Position numbers and translations under genes: made by a program
Shown: positions 38,137-46,951 of the stretch, one piece after another
How the letters are laid out: every line of letters begins with the position of its first letter
Position numbering within the stretch: the stretch's first letter is position 1
The notes under the pieces: model-generated
Seen by the model: only the letters and a program-made list of their open reading frames with translations
What the model was told of the DNA's origin: nothing
Database searches by the model: none
Source: an uncultured Bacteroidota bacterium
GTDB taxonomy: Bacteria > Bacteroidota > Bacteroidia > Chitinophagales > Chitinophagaceae
NCBI GenBank assembly: GCA_903903635.1
Contig: CAIUZK010000223.1
Coordinates: 17,756-81,755 of the forward strand
Direction of reading: 5' to 3'
Length of the DNA: 64,000 nt

Positions 38137-38541
38137 CTATCTGAAAAAATAAATGTAAAATGGATAAGGATTATATACACTATTGCTGGTTACCGATGAA
38201 GTGCCGAATTGATAAGGAAAAGTACCATAATATTCATTACTTCTTGAAACAACGAATGAAGGTACATTTAATTTAGTATTAATAACCTGCCGATCTACTG
38301 GACCAAAATCAGGATTAAAATGTCGACCAAATTCATCTCGCATTGTAGAAAATGGATGGGTGTGAAACCACCCACTTATATTCGGAGGCGTTTTAGGTAA
38401 TAAGTCTACACCTTCATGTTGCATATAGGCACCATGCATTATAATCCCGTATATAAATACTAAAGAAAAAGAAAAGATAACAGACATACTACCCATCACC
38501 ATACCCGCAAGTTTAGCTGCAGGAGTATTTGGACTCATCAT
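38137..38541 (-). CDS. Membrane protein with JAB/DUF4329-like HTHP motif
   Basis: This 134-residue product has a hydrophobic segment at about residues 11-36 and then GWFHTHPFSTM (His60, His62) and FNPDFGPVDRQV (Asp83). A HxHP followed by FxPxD is the metal-binding signature of JAB/MPN-like peptidase folds, including DUF4329 domains found at the C-terminus of RHS and other polymorphic toxins. The usual Ser before the Asp is a Gly here. The frame stays open for about 11 codons upstream of the first ATG to a TAG. It may be a remnant of a larger protein. Function is unproven. Confidence 0.5.
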   Translation of the reverse strand: MMSPNTPAAKLAGMVMGSMSVIFSFSLVFIYGIIMHGAYMQHEGVDLLPKTPPNISGWFHTHPFSTMRDEFGRHFNPDFGPVDRQVINTKLNVPSFVVSRSNEYYGTFPYQFGTSSVTSNSVYNPYPFYIYFFR

Positions 38542-38649
38542 TGGCGTAAAAAGACAATAAGGCTCAGTAGCCTATGACTCAACTACTATCCGATTAACAC
38601 TGACTCAGCCACCGGAGATATGATTACTTATACCAGGAACATCAAACAA

Positions 38650-38677
38650 AATAGCTGGGGTAAAGATCCCGGCTATT
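38650..38677 (-). terminator. Terminator of the sigma/anti-sigma/Spy operon
   Basis: AATAGCTGGG and CCCGGCTATT (one T-G pair) form a 10-bp stem with an 8-base loop. A T-rich run (TTTGTTT) follows on the minus strand, about 43 bp after the Spy-like gene stop. Confidence 0.6.
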
Positions 38678-38719
38678 CATTTTATGCCCATAGGGCCAAC
38701 CAAAATTTTATATAATCAG

Positions 38720-39244
38720 CTACCTGTTCCCCCTGTTGAAGCGGCCATCACCGCCATTTCTATTTTGCCTGAGGCGCTGCATAAGCATCTGATTAAACTC
38801 GCGTTCTGCCTTGTAGAGTTCTGCCAGTTGCTGGGGGGATATAATTTTAATAAAACGATCGTTATACTTTCTTTTCAGTTCAATGATCTGTTGCTGGTAA
38901 TCGAGATTATCATCTAACCATTGCCTGGATGTGGCATCATCGGCATCTTCCGGCCTGGTCCCATTATACTTGCTGAAAAAAGCCTGACGCGTAGCTCTTA
39001 CATCAGCTTCATACTCATTATATAGTGGAGTGAAACCAGCAGCCTGATTAGACGATAAATGCAGGCGGTCTGTGATGTAAGCCATTTTTGCGGCATGTAT
39101 CCGTTCATGCCCACGTCCGTGCCCGGGGCCGCGATCAGGACCTGGGCCATGTTCAGGTCTGTGTCCAGGACCACGATCTGGCTGTGCCTGGGCCACTGAG
39201 ACCGACATTACCAATAAGATGATTGCAATTAATAACTTTTTCAT
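38720..39244 (-). CDS. Spy/CpxP-like periplasmic protein
   Basis: This 174-residue exported protein has a signal peptide ending AQAQ (about residue 21), a Gly/Pro/His/Arg-rich linker of GPGH-type repeats (about 23-48), and a helical core containing DRLHLSSNQAAGFTPLYNEY and a second helix pair. The helical LTxxQxxxxxPLYxEY pattern fits Spy/CpxP-type envelope-stress chaperones or metal sensors common in Bacteroidota. It is the last gene of the ECF sigma and anti-sigma operon, so it is probably an envelope-stress output or part of the regulatory circuit. Confidence 0.65.
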   Translation of the reverse strand: MKKLLIAIILLVMSVSVAQAQPDRGPGHRPEHGPGPDRGPGHGRGHERIHAAKMAYITDRLHLSSNQAAGFTPLYNEYEADVRATRQAFFSKYNGTRPEDADDATSRQWLDDNLDYQQQIIELKRKYNDRFIKIISPQQLAELYKAEREFNQMLMQRLRQNRNGGDGRFNRGNR

Positions 39245-39290
39245 AAAATTAATTCTTCACTGTAATTATCAGGTAATCTGCCAATCACTT

Positions 39291-39938
39291 CTATTCCCAT
39301 CCTGATTCATTCAGGTACTCAATAATTTCTTTACTTTCGAAAGCCATCGCAGGGGTTTCACTATTTCCGACTGCATGATCCAGTTCCATCCTGCTGTTGT
39401 GCTGCAGATATTCCTGAATTTCATTTGCAGGCACATTGGCAAGCATTCTTTCGGGGTTGCCGGGCTGGCCGGTGAAATACATATAGCCGCCCAGACCAAC
39501 GATAATGAACAGTATTGCTGCCGCTGCCCAGTTTTTTTGCCACGGCTTAACAACCCGCTTCAATGGGATGGTTTTTGAATTACTGCCGGCTTTTTTTGCC
39601 GCTGCCAGCATTTTTTCGGGCATTTGCTCAAAATAACCATCCGGCACCGTAAATGCAATAACATTCTTTGATACATCTACCCCATTGCTATTGTGAATGG
39701 CAGACAAAATCTGACCAGGCAACCCTTCGAAATAGCCATCAGGCATCGAAAAAGGCATTGACCGGCTCCAGTCTGGCACAGTTTCAGCAGCCTCTGTATT
39801 TTGAATCGTTTTTACCAATTCAGTTTCCAGATCACCGAAGTAACCTTCAGGAACCGGATAAGGCATTTTACGCGACAAATCAGCCAACGGACTACCCATT
39901 TCCCTCAACTCTTCTGATATGTTATTTTGTCGGTTCAT
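39291..39938 (-). CDS. Membrane anti-sigma-factor-like protein
   Basis: This 215-residue protein has a cytoplasmic N-terminal part with three copies of a VP(D/E)GYF motif (about residues 29-34, 65-70 and 98-103). One transmembrane helix follows (about 136-155), then a periplasmic tail of about 60 residues. It lies 33 bp after the ECF sigma gene in the same operon. Repeated VPxGYF motifs are common in Bacteroidota anti-sigma-like proteins, so it probably binds the sigma factor; no zinc-binding HxxxCxxC motif is present. Confidence 0.65.
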   Translation of the reverse strand: MNRQNNISEELREMGSPLADLSRKMPYPVPEGYFGDLETELVKTIQNTEAAETVPDWSRSMPFSMPDGYFEGLPGQILSAIHNSNGVDVSKNVIAFTVPDGYFEQMPEKMLAAAKKAGSNSKTIPLKRVVKPWQKNWAAAAILFIIVGLGGYMYFTGQPGNPERMLANVPANEIQEYLQHNSRMELDHAVGNSETPAMAFESKEIIEYLNESGWE

Positions 39939-39971
39939 TGTATAATTCAGACGTTAATCCAGGTAATAAGT

Positions 39972-40532
39972 TTAATTTCCGGTCACAAATGCTTCCACCT
40001 TTTTCACAGCATGATGGTAGGATGCCTTTAATGCGCCAACAGATGTACCCAACACACCAGACATCTCTTCATAGGGCATTTCATCATAGTAGCGTAAGTT
40101 AAAAACGAGTTTTTGCTTTTCTGGTAACGACTGTATAGCTTGTTGTAAAAGCCACTCAATTTTACAGGGGTTAAAATCTTTTTGCGCCATTAATTTGTCG
40201 GCAAAGTAGTCTTCATTCTGGCTCAATGATACCGCCGCCTTTCTCTTTTGCTGATCTATCCAGGTAAGCGCTTCATTGGTTGCAATCCGGTAAAGCCAGG
40301 TATACAGGTTCGACTCCTCCCTGAATTCACCCAGGTTTTTCCAGACTTTTATAAATACATTTTGCAATATATCATTTGTATCCTCATGCTCTATTACCAT
40401 ACGCCTTATATGCCAATACAATCGCTCCTGGTACTTACGTACCAATTGTGTAAATGCAGTTTCCTTCATTTTTTCATCCTTGAACGATGCTACCAGAATA
40501 TGATCATTCAATTGTCCCCTGGGGTCAGGCAT
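39972..40532 (-). CDS. ECF sigma-70 family factor
   Basis: This 186-residue protein has region 2 (DILQNVFIKVWKNLGEF; NLYTWLYRIATNEALTW) and region 4 (LPEKQKLVFNLRYYDEMPYEE, then MSGVLGTSVGALKASYHHAV). These are the two DNA-binding parts of an ECF sigma factor. It heads the operon with an anti-sigma-like membrane protein and a Spy-like periplasmic protein, which suggests envelope-stress control. A MITE-like element starts about 58 bp upstream, so the operon promoter lies beside or within it. Confidence 0.9.
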   Translation of the reverse strand: MPDPRGQLNDHILVASFKDEKMKETAFTQLVRKYQERLYWHIRRMVIEHEDTNDILQNVFIKVWKNLGEFREESNLYTWLYRIATNEALTWIDQQKRKAAVSLSQNEDYFADKLMAQKDFNPCKIEWLLQQAIQSLPEKQKLVFNLRYYDEMPYEEMSGVLGTSVGALKASYHHAVKKVEAFVTGN

Positions 40533-40589
40533 TAAAAGATTTTGTTTGGTTTTTGACCATGTTAAGATACAAAAGTTTAACCAGGGAGT

Positions 40590-40756
40590 TCCTTAGGAAC
40601 GTTGACGAAATAAGTTCCATCATATTGCGAAGTTATATTTTTTTTTATGAGGCGTAAAATCTGCGAATAATGAATTATTTAAAGACTTTTGCAACGAAAT
40701 AAAAATGAGATAGAACGAGTAAGATGGTGGGAGTTATTTCATCATCGTTCCTTATA
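40590..40756. mobile_element. MITE-like element, copy B (about 167 bp)
   Basis: The left end CCTTAGGAACGTTGACGAAA and the reverse complement of the right end (TATAAGGAACGATGATGAAA) form the same imperfect terminal repeats as copy A. The interior TGAGGCGTAAAATCTGCGAA and following bases agree closely with copy A, but the 32-bp insert is absent. It lies between divergent genes: the ECF sigma operon and the first TMTC-like gene. Confidence 0.75.
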
Positions 40757-40770
40757 AATACTACTTTGTG

Positions 40771-40801
40771 TTGGATACAATTATTCGTTGCCCTAAATTT
40801 G
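40771..40801 (+). promoter_or_regulatory. Promoter of the first TMTC-like gene
   Basis: TTG at 40771-40773, a 20-bp spacer and TAAATTTG at 40794-40801 fit the consensus very well. It lies just outside the right end of MITE copy B. Confidence 0.7.
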
Positions 40802-40817
40802 TTCATTACCCAAGCAA

Positions 40818-42713
40818 ATGAGTACTAAGCCGATAAAGCCAATAATTAAAGCTGCAATCCCCCCCGACCAAATTACCATTGGTCAGAAGGATACTCAGCC
40901 CGATGCCGCCAATTATTCCGGATGGATACCGGGATGGATGCAGGATATCCGTTTTCAACTGGCAGTCATCGTTTTACTGGCCACCGGACTCTATTGTAAT
41001 ACTTTTAAGCACACTTATGCGCTTGATGATACCGCCGTAATAGTGAGAAATGAATTTGTGCATCAGGGTTTGGCCGGAATTCCGGACATATTAACAAAAG
41101 ACGTGTATTTTAGTTACTATAACCAACTCCGGTCCAGCGACCAGCTATCCGGGGGAAGGTATCGCCCCTTGTCGGTGGTTACTTTTGCAATTGAACAGCA
41201 ATTATTTGGGCCTGTGCCCCCTGGTAGTACCGACAGTATTGTGCAATACGGACTAGGCTACGACATGCAGGCCGGCTATGAAAAGAAATTCATCAGTGAA
41301 ATGCAGGTACGGCATATTGTAAATGTGCTTTTGTATGCCCTGCTGGCGATGTTGTGCTTTTACTTTATGCGGAGTATTGTGTTCAAAAACCAGCCACTTA
41401 TGGCCTGGCTCGCTACCATCATTTTCACCATTCACCCGCTGCATACAGAGGTGGTTGCCAATGTAAAGAGCCGGGATGAAATAATGTCGCTGTTATTTAT
41501 TTTTCTCACGTTCCTGTTTTCCTTCCGCTATCTGGAATCTAAAAAAGTGTGGGTTCTGCTGATGGCGCTTATAAGCTATTTCCTTGCCTTTTTATCAAAG
41601 GAATATGCCATAACATTACTGGTATTATTGCCTGTTTCTTATTACGTTATCAATAAGGAAACCTTCCTGAAAAGTCTGATCAATGTGCTGCCCTACCTGG
41701 GTGTTGCGCTTATCTACATTATGATACGGTGGCACATCACAGGCCCACGTAACGAACTATCGGACAATGACATACAAATAAACCCGTATGCTTTTGCAAC
41801 TGCCGGCGAAAAGCTCGCCTCTGAAATATCCACATCTTTCAACTACATAAAACTGCTTTTTTTCCCTCATCCGCTTTCCTCCGACTATTCCTACAATCAG
41901 ATTCCTTACAAAAGCTTTGGCGATCTGAGTGTCTGGATTTCAATTTTAGCTCACATTAGTTTGGCAGGTGGCTGTATTTATTTCATAATAAAGAGGAACA
42001 TTCTTGGGTTTGCTCTGGCCTTTTACCTTGTCAATTTGCTCATGATATGCAACATAATATTCGACATTGGTGCAACTATGGGTGAGCGACTCATTTTTCA
42101 TTCTTCGGTTGGATTTGCTATTGTTATTGCTTATTTGATTGTAAAAGGATTGGAAAGAATACCTGCAGCCTCAGCTCGGGTGGGTGCATTATCCGGTTTA
42201 ATGGCAGTATTAATTATGCTATGCGGATTTAAGACAATTAGCCGTAATGCTGACTGGAAAAATGATGAAACCCTGTTCTTTCAGGATATAAATGTATCGC
42301 CCAATAGCTTCCTGGTGAATGTAAATGTTGCGGCGATGCTGGTTAACAAGTCGGATTTTGAGCAGGATAAAAAGGTACAAGCTGCTGAACTGCACAGGGC
42401 AGTGAATATATTCACAAAAGTAATTGGCATGCAGAATAATTATGTATTGGGGTATATGAACCGATGTGTAGCCAATTATAAACTGGGCAATACAGACAGC
42501 ATGGTTGCAGACCTGAATACCGTCATGAAACTATACCCTATACATCCTCAGTTGCCGGAGATGTATTACCGTGCAGGTATATTGTATAAAGACAACAAGC
42601 AATACCAGCAGGCGCTCACCGCGCTCAATCAATCTTTGAAATTAAATCCGGGGGTTGCGGATGTAAAAAAAGCGATAGATGAGGTAACTAAGGCATTGGA
42701 GCAACCAAAATGA
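40818..42713 (+). CDS. TMTC-like membrane protein with TPR tail (paralog 1)
   Basis: This 631-residue protein has many transmembrane helices between about residues 45 and 480 and then TPR units. The luminal-type loop YALDDTAVIVRNEFV and the block FTIHPLHTEVVANVKSRDEI match TMTC/GT-C-type (O-mannosyltransferase-like) proteins. The DD (Asp-Asp) pair is the usual catalytic site of GT-C enzymes. The C-terminal region has at least three TPR-like repeats. It may transfer a sugar from a lipid carrier to a periplasmic protein; that is inference. It is followed 60 bp later by a close paralog with its own promoter. Confidence 0.75.
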   Translation: MSTKPIKPIIKAAIPPDQITIGQKDTQPDAANYSGWIPGWMQDIRFQLAVIVLLATGLYCNTFKHTYALDDTAVIVRNEFVHQGLAGIPDILTKDVYFSYYNQLRSSDQLSGGRYRPLSVVTFAIEQQLFGPVPPGSTDSIVQYGLGYDMQAGYEKKFISEMQVRHIVNVLLYALLAMLCFYFMRSIVFKNQPLMAWLATIIFTIHPLHTEVVANVKSRDEIMSLLFIFLTFLFSFRYLESKKVWVLLMALISYFLAFLSKEYAITLLVLLPVSYYVINKETFLKSLINVLPYLGVALIYIMIRWHITGPRNELSDNDIQINPYAFATAGEKLASEISTSFNYIKLLFFPHPLSSDYSYNQIPYKSFGDLSVWISILAHISLAGGCIYFIIKRNILGFALAFYLVNLLMICNIIFDIGATMGERLIFHSSVGFAIVIAYLIVKGLERIPAASARVGALSGLMAVLIMLCGFKTISRNADWKNDETLFFQDINVSPNSFLVNVNVAAMLVNKSDFEQDKKVQAAELHRAVNIFTKVIGMQNNYVLGYMNRCVANYKLGNTDSMVADLNTVMKLYPIHPQLPEMYYRAGILYKDNKQYQQALTALNQSLKLNPGVADVKKAIDEVTKALEQPK

Positions 42714-42725
42714 TGCAGAATACTG

Positions 42726-42756
42726 TTGTCATTAAAAAGATAAACGATTACATTTG
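42726..42756 (+). promoter_or_regulatory. Promoter of the second TMTC-like gene
   Basis: TTG at 42726-42728, a 20-bp spacer and TACATTTG at 42749-42756. This is the same spacing as the promoter of the first paralog. Confidence 0.65.
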
Positions 42757-42773
42757 ACTATTACATAAAAGCA

Positions 42774-44747
42774 ATGGCAAAAAAAAACAATAATTCTATT
42801 CAAAGACCGATACCGGTTAGGCCTGCAGCGCAGAAAAAGGAAGTATTTGTTGAAACCCCTTTTGTACCTGATCCGTTGATTCCTTCATGGCTTTATGATT
42901 TAAAGTTTCAGGCCATTATTGTTGGTATACTGGCAATAGTGCTGTATGCCAATACATTTGATCATGAATATGCACTGGATGATACCATAGTAATTGTAAA
43001 AAACGAGTATGTATACGAGGGATTTGCAGGTATTCCCAGCATTATGACCAAGGATGCTTTTGACAGTTACTACAAACAGTTTAACTCAAGCAACCAGTTA
43101 TCAGGAGGTCGTTACAGGCCATTATCTATAGCCACTTTTGCCTTTGAACAGCAGTTTATGGGCACCATACCTGAAAAAAAGGTAGACAGTGTGGTAGCGC
43201 ATGCCGGAGAGATGGGGCCGCAGGAAAAAACGCTGATGAAGAATATGCATGTGCGACACGTGCTTAATGTGTTATGGTATACCCTATCCGTCATCATACT
43301 GTTGATATTCTTACGAAATGTAGTATTCAAAAGCAACCCGCTGCTTGCATTGCTGGCAGCTATAATTTTTACAATGCATCCATTGCATACCGAGGTAGTT
43401 GCCAATGTAAAGAGCCGCGATGAAATCATGTCGCTGATGTTCATTTGCCTTACGTTTATATTCGCCTTTAAGTTTGAAGACCATAAGGAGAAGAAGAGTT
43501 ACCTGGCGGGTGGACTCATCTGCTTTTTCCTGGCATTTCTGGCCAAGGAGTATGCCGTAGGCCTTATGTTCCTGCTGCCCCTGTCTTTCTATTTATTTAA
43601 GGGTTATTCCTTATCCAAAAGCATTATGGCTACCCTGCCCTACCTGACAGTGATGGCGGTTTATATTATTATAAGGTTACAGATAGTTGGGCCAAAGAGC
43701 GCGGACTCCGAAGGAGACATACTCAACAACCCTTATGCGCTGGCCAATGAGGCGCAACAACTGGCTACAAAAATATCGACCACACTCAATTACTTAAAGC
43801 TGCTCATATTCCCGCACCCATTATCAGCCGACTACTCCTACAATACAATTCCGTATAAGGACTTTACAGACATTATTGTTTGGGTTTCCCTGGCTATTCA
43901 CCTGGCGCTTATCAGGGGATTCTTCTATTTTCTTAAGACCAGACACGTTTTGAGTTTTGCCATTGCCTTCTACCTGGTCAACATTCTGCTCATCTGTAAT
44001 ATTATCTTCAATATCGGCGGAACGATGGGTGAACGTCTTTGCTATCATTCATCTGTAGGCTTTGCCATTGCTGTAGCCTACCTTTTATACATGGGGACAG
44101 AAAAGATTAAACCTTTGATGACGGGCAAAATGGCCCTTGCGGGCTGCATGGTGGTGCTTATTGGATTGTGCGGATTTAAGACCATTGACCGAAATAAATA
44201 CTGGAAAAACGACCAGACCTTATTCTTCGAAGACATTAAAGTGGCGCCCAACAGTGTGTTGGTAAATGCCGATGTAGCTTCCTCCTATGTAAATATGTCT
44301 GACGGAGAAAAGACGGATGCAGAGCGGGTTGCTGATCTTCATAAGGGAATTGCCTATTTCTCGAAAGCAATAGAAATTAACCCTGCATTTGTATCGGGAT
44401 ATCTTAACAGGGGTATGTCTTATTTCAAATTGAAACAGCCGGACAGCGCTTATTACAATATCCGCAAAGTTTGGGAATTATACCCCAGGTATCCCAAAGT
44501 AGGCGAAATGATGTATAACATTGGTGTAAACTTCTATATAGAGAAGCGATATGCTGAAGCTTTGAAATCATGGAACACCGCATTGCAAATGGATCCTAAT
44601 TTTGCCCCGGCAGCCCAGGCATTGCAGGTGCTGAACAACCAGATGAGGTCACCACAACCGGCAGCACCGGCACCAGCGGCACAACAACCGACCCAGGCAG
44701 CACCTCCGGCACAACAACCTCAACCATTACAGCCACTACAGAAATAA
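42774..44747 (+). CDS. TMTC-like membrane protein with TPR and Pro/Gln tail (paralog 2)
   Basis: This 657-residue paralog of the preceding gene has the same loop (YALDDTIVIVKNEYV), the block FTMHPLHTEVVANVKSRDEI and GGRYRPLSIATFAFEQQFMG. It has about ten membrane helices and C-terminal TPR units. It differs in a final Pro/Ala/Gln-rich tail of about 30 residues. Between the paralogs the N-terminal region and helices are highly similar and the TPR part less so. Codons 2-5 include a run of nine As, where slippage could lower expression. The function is likely GT-C-type glycosyl transfer, not proven. Confidence 0.75.
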   Translation: MAKKNNNSIQRPIPVRPAAQKKEVFVETPFVPDPLIPSWLYDLKFQAIIVGILAIVLYANTFDHEYALDDTIVIVKNEYVYEGFAGIPSIMTKDAFDSYYKQFNSSNQLSGGRYRPLSIATFAFEQQFMGTIPEKKVDSVVAHAGEMGPQEKTLMKNMHVRHVLNVLWYTLSVIILLIFLRNVVFKSNPLLALLAAIIFTMHPLHTEVVANVKSRDEIMSLMFICLTFIFAFKFEDHKEKKSYLAGGLICFFLAFLAKEYAVGLMFLLPLSFYLFKGYSLSKSIMATLPYLTVMAVYIIIRLQIVGPKSADSEGDILNNPYALANEAQQLATKISTTLNYLKLLIFPHPLSADYSYNTIPYKDFTDIIVWVSLAIHLALIRGFFYFLKTRHVLSFAIAFYLVNILLICNIIFNIGGTMGERLCYHSSVGFAIAVAYLLYMGTEKIKPLMTGKMALAGCMVVLIGLCGFKTIDRNKYWKNDQTLFFEDIKVAPNSVLVNADVASSYVNMSDGEKTDAERVADLHKGIAYFSKAIEINPAFVSGYLNRGMSYFKLKQPDSAYYNIRKVWELYPRYPKVGEMMYNIGVNFYIEKRYAEALKSWNTALQMDPNFAPAAQALQVLNNQMRSPQPAAPAPAAQQPTQAAPPAQQPQPLQPLQK

Positions 44748-44763
44748 AGACTTAAAACATATA

Positions 44764-44804
44764 AAAAAGCGCATCCTACACTTGTATTGTATGATGCGCT
44801 TTTT
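44764..44804. terminator. Bidirectional-type terminator before fmt
   Basis: AAAAAGCGCATCCTACA (44764-44780) pairs with 44788-44804 with one mismatch over 17 bp, around a 7-base loop. The arms begin with As and end with Ts, so it can end transcription from either side. Confidence 0.8.
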
Positions 44805-44837
44805 GATTTCAATCCATGTAGCCTAAAGTATTTAATT

Positions 44838-44845
44838 TAGATTTG
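44838..44845 (+). promoter_or_regulatory. Promoter box of fmt
   Basis: TAGATTTG is only 8 bp before the fmt ATG, so the mRNA would have a very short leader. Confidence 0.35.
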
Positions 44846-44853
44846 CAGCCTCA

Positions 44854-45786
44854 ATGAAGACATTTGAACAATTAAGGATAGTATTTTTCGGAACACCAGA
44901 TTTTGCGGTAGGCTCGCTCGATGCACTGGTAAAAGCTGGCAGTAATGTGGTGGCGGTGGTTACCATGCCCGATAAACCTGCCGGCAGGGGTAAACATCTG
45001 CAGGCCTCGGCGGTAAAAGAATATGCCGTTGCCAATGGATTGCCTGTATTGCAACCTGAAAAAATGAAGGATCCGGGTTTTATTGAAGAATTAAGAAGCC
45101 TTAATGCTGATCTGCAGGTGGTGGTAGCATTCAGAATGATGCCTGTAGTAGTATGGAATATGCCGCCTATGGGAACCATCAATGTTCATGGTTCACTACT
45201 TCCTCAATACCGGGGTGCAGCTCCCATAAACTGGGCCATAATAAACGGAGAAATTGAAACCGGAGTAACCACATTTAAACTGAAACATGAAATAGATACC
45301 GGTGATATATTGCTGCAACAAAAAGTAACCATACTACCCAATGATACAGCCGGAACCATGCACGACAAACTCATGGTTGCGGGAGCAGAACTACTGGTAA
45401 GAACTATTAAGGGCCTTGCCGAAGGCTCCTTACAGGAGATACCACAGGAAACCATTGCCACAAGTGACATAAAACACGCGCCTAAAATATTCAAGGAACA
45501 TCTGAATATAAACTGGCAAAAGCCGGTGGCAGTGATCAATAATTTTATTAGGGGAATGTCGCCATACCCTGCCGCATTTACATCACTGACCAATAAGTCG
45601 GTAAAAATATTCACAACACATACGCTGGAGCAACCCATGAATGCAATACCCGGCACCATGGAAACAGATCACGGTAGTTTCCTGCGTTTTGCCGGAACAG
45701 ATGGATGGGTATATATTGACGACCTTCAACTTGAGGGTAAAAAAAGGCTAAAGGTTGTGGAATTTCTACGCGGATTTCGTGGCTAA
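44854..45786 (+). CDS. fmt: Methionyl-tRNA formyltransferase
   Basis: Fmt formylates initiator Met-tRNA using 10-formyltetrahydrofolate. The 310-residue protein has the N-terminal Rossmann strand RIVFFGTPDFAVGSLDAL, the active-site region INVHGSLLPQYRGAAPINWA and KLKHEIDTGDILLQQ, then the C-terminal tRNA-binding domain. Catalytic Asn, His and Asp are expected within these blocks, but NVHGS here contains the His. The TMTC terminator and a very short leader precede it. Confidence 0.95.
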   Translation: MKTFEQLRIVFFGTPDFAVGSLDALVKAGSNVVAVVTMPDKPAGRGKHLQASAVKEYAVANGLPVLQPEKMKDPGFIEELRSLNADLQVVVAFRMMPVVVWNMPPMGTINVHGSLLPQYRGAAPINWAIINGEIETGVTTFKLKHEIDTGDILLQQKVTILPNDTAGTMHDKLMVAGAELLVRTIKGLAEGSLQEIPQETIATSDIKHAPKIFKEHLNINWQKPVAVINNFIRGMSPYPAAFTSLTNKSVKIFTTHTLEQPMNAIPGTMETDHGSFLRFAGTDGWVYIDDLQLEGKKRLKVVEFLRGFRG

Positions 45787-45962
45787 AACCCAATACCACT
45801 ACCTTTAGTCCAAAACCTAAAGCACTGCGTTGAAGAAGCGGTGGAACGCAATACTACCATTAAGACAGAGATTGGCTGCAGGAAATGTTGCAATTGATCT
45901 GCGGTATGCCACATGTTTTTATACAAATAAAAATATCAATTATTGTTTCCTTGCACTAGACC

Positions 45963-46167
45963 GACTTCCGGTTTGCTTCACAAAACTTCTGGTTTTGCTT
46001 CTGGTCACTTCTGGTTTTGCTTCTGGTTTTGGGCGAAAAATTTCTGGTTTGCTTCCGGAAGTTTCCGGAAATCGGAAGTTTTTAAAGTTGCAACTGGTTT
46101 GTTTTTAGCTGTTTATATATTTTTGATCAGAATTCACAGGATTAGAGGATTTTCAGAATCGTGATTT
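45963..46167 (+). repeat. Direct repeat R2, copy 1
   Basis: It begins with tandem CTTCTGGTTTTG-like units and then has a palindromic core (CTTCCGGAAGTTTCCGGAAA then TCGGAAG). It ends with CAGGATT-type units (GATCAGAATTCACAGGATTA onward). The same order occurs at 48516-48702 with about 80% identity by eye, in the same direction. Confidence 0.75.
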
Positions 46168-46234
46168 GGAAAGTAAATACCCAATTTGCAAAAAAATCTG
46201 GATATATAGATAAATTTGCTGTCTGCAAGAAAGT

Positions 46235-46337
46235 TGCAAAAACCTGCAAAAACCTGCAAAAACCTGCAAAATCATTGCAAAAGTTTGCAAAAACCTGCAA
46301 AATCATTGCAAAATACCTGCAAAAACCTGCAAAAATC
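46235..46337. repeat. Ten TGCAAAA units phased at 10-11 bp
   Basis: TGCAAAA starts at 46235, 46245, 46255, 46265, 46276, 46286, 46296, 46307, 46318 and 46328. The spacing is 10, 10, 10, 11, 10, 10, 11, 11 and 10 bp, close to one turn of B-DNA. A-tracts with this phase predict a strongly curved segment. Confidence 0.8.
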
Positions 46338-46410
46338 ACCCGTTTTTGCAATCTTTTCAACGCAATTGATTCATTATCAGTGTTCTATTTTTGAGTCTCG
46401 AAAAATTTAC

Positions 46411-46484
46411 TTCGAAGCTCAGTACAGGTACTTCGGCAAGCTCAGTGCAGGTACTTTGGCAAGCTCAGTACAGGCTTTCGGCAG
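46411..46484. repeat. Tandem 21-23 bp repeat (AAGCTCAGTACAGGTAC)
   Basis: Three units occur at 46411-46431, 46432-46454 and 46455-46476, each with GCAAGCTCAGT(A/G)CAGG in the middle, followed by a partial fourth (TTCGGCAG). Confidence 0.7.
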
Positions 46485-46626
46485 AGCCCGAAAATAGGGG
46501 GGATTTGGAATTCGGGATTGTTTCGATTTTTGGGATTTTGGGTTGTTTGCATGAGGTTTTAGGGTTAAATTTTAGGTTTTAGGGAACAAAGATGAGACGG
46601 ATTTTTGGGTTTTCAAAAGTGAGTTT

Positions 46627-46657
46627 ACATGACAGTGCGGTTTTCGCACTGTCATGT
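46627..46657. repeat. Perfect 13-bp hairpin
   Basis: ACATGACAGTGCG (46627-46639) and CGCACTGTCATGT (46645-46657) are exact reverse complements around GTTTT. No T-run follows. A smaller hairpin CCGCGC-TGG-GCGCGG lies about 40 bp downstream. Confidence 0.7.
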
Positions 46658-46951
46658 GCAGCTATCTGCTTATCATGAAAAAAACTTTCCGCGCTGGGCG
46701 CGGGTTTGAGGGGGATTTGTGGTGTGATTTAGGGGACTTGGACTTATAATGGTGTTTTGTAATGCGTGTGCAGGTGATATTATTGAGTTTTTGAATGGGT
46801 TGAGGCGCTGCGGAAAGGCTAAAGGGGTGGACTGTTGTAATCGCTATTTGTCATTGATTTTCGGCAATCGGGAGATTGCCTTCCGCAGGGACATAGCCAG
46901 AGACCGTGGCCAATTACTGTTTTTTTGTGATAAGCTACGGTCAACAGGGCA

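Noticed and set aside
40300..40330. A GGTTCGACTCC stretch resembling a tRNA T-loop
   Set aside because: It lies inside the sigma-factor gene and no acceptor or anticodon arms can be formed around it.
46235..46337. CRISPR array
   Set aside because: The unit is about 10 bp with no spacers and there are no cas genes.
46161..46582. Three overlapping frames of 60-90 codons
   Set aside because: They are translations of the A-tract array and of the 22-bp repeat, with Lys/Gln or Ser/Ala monotony.
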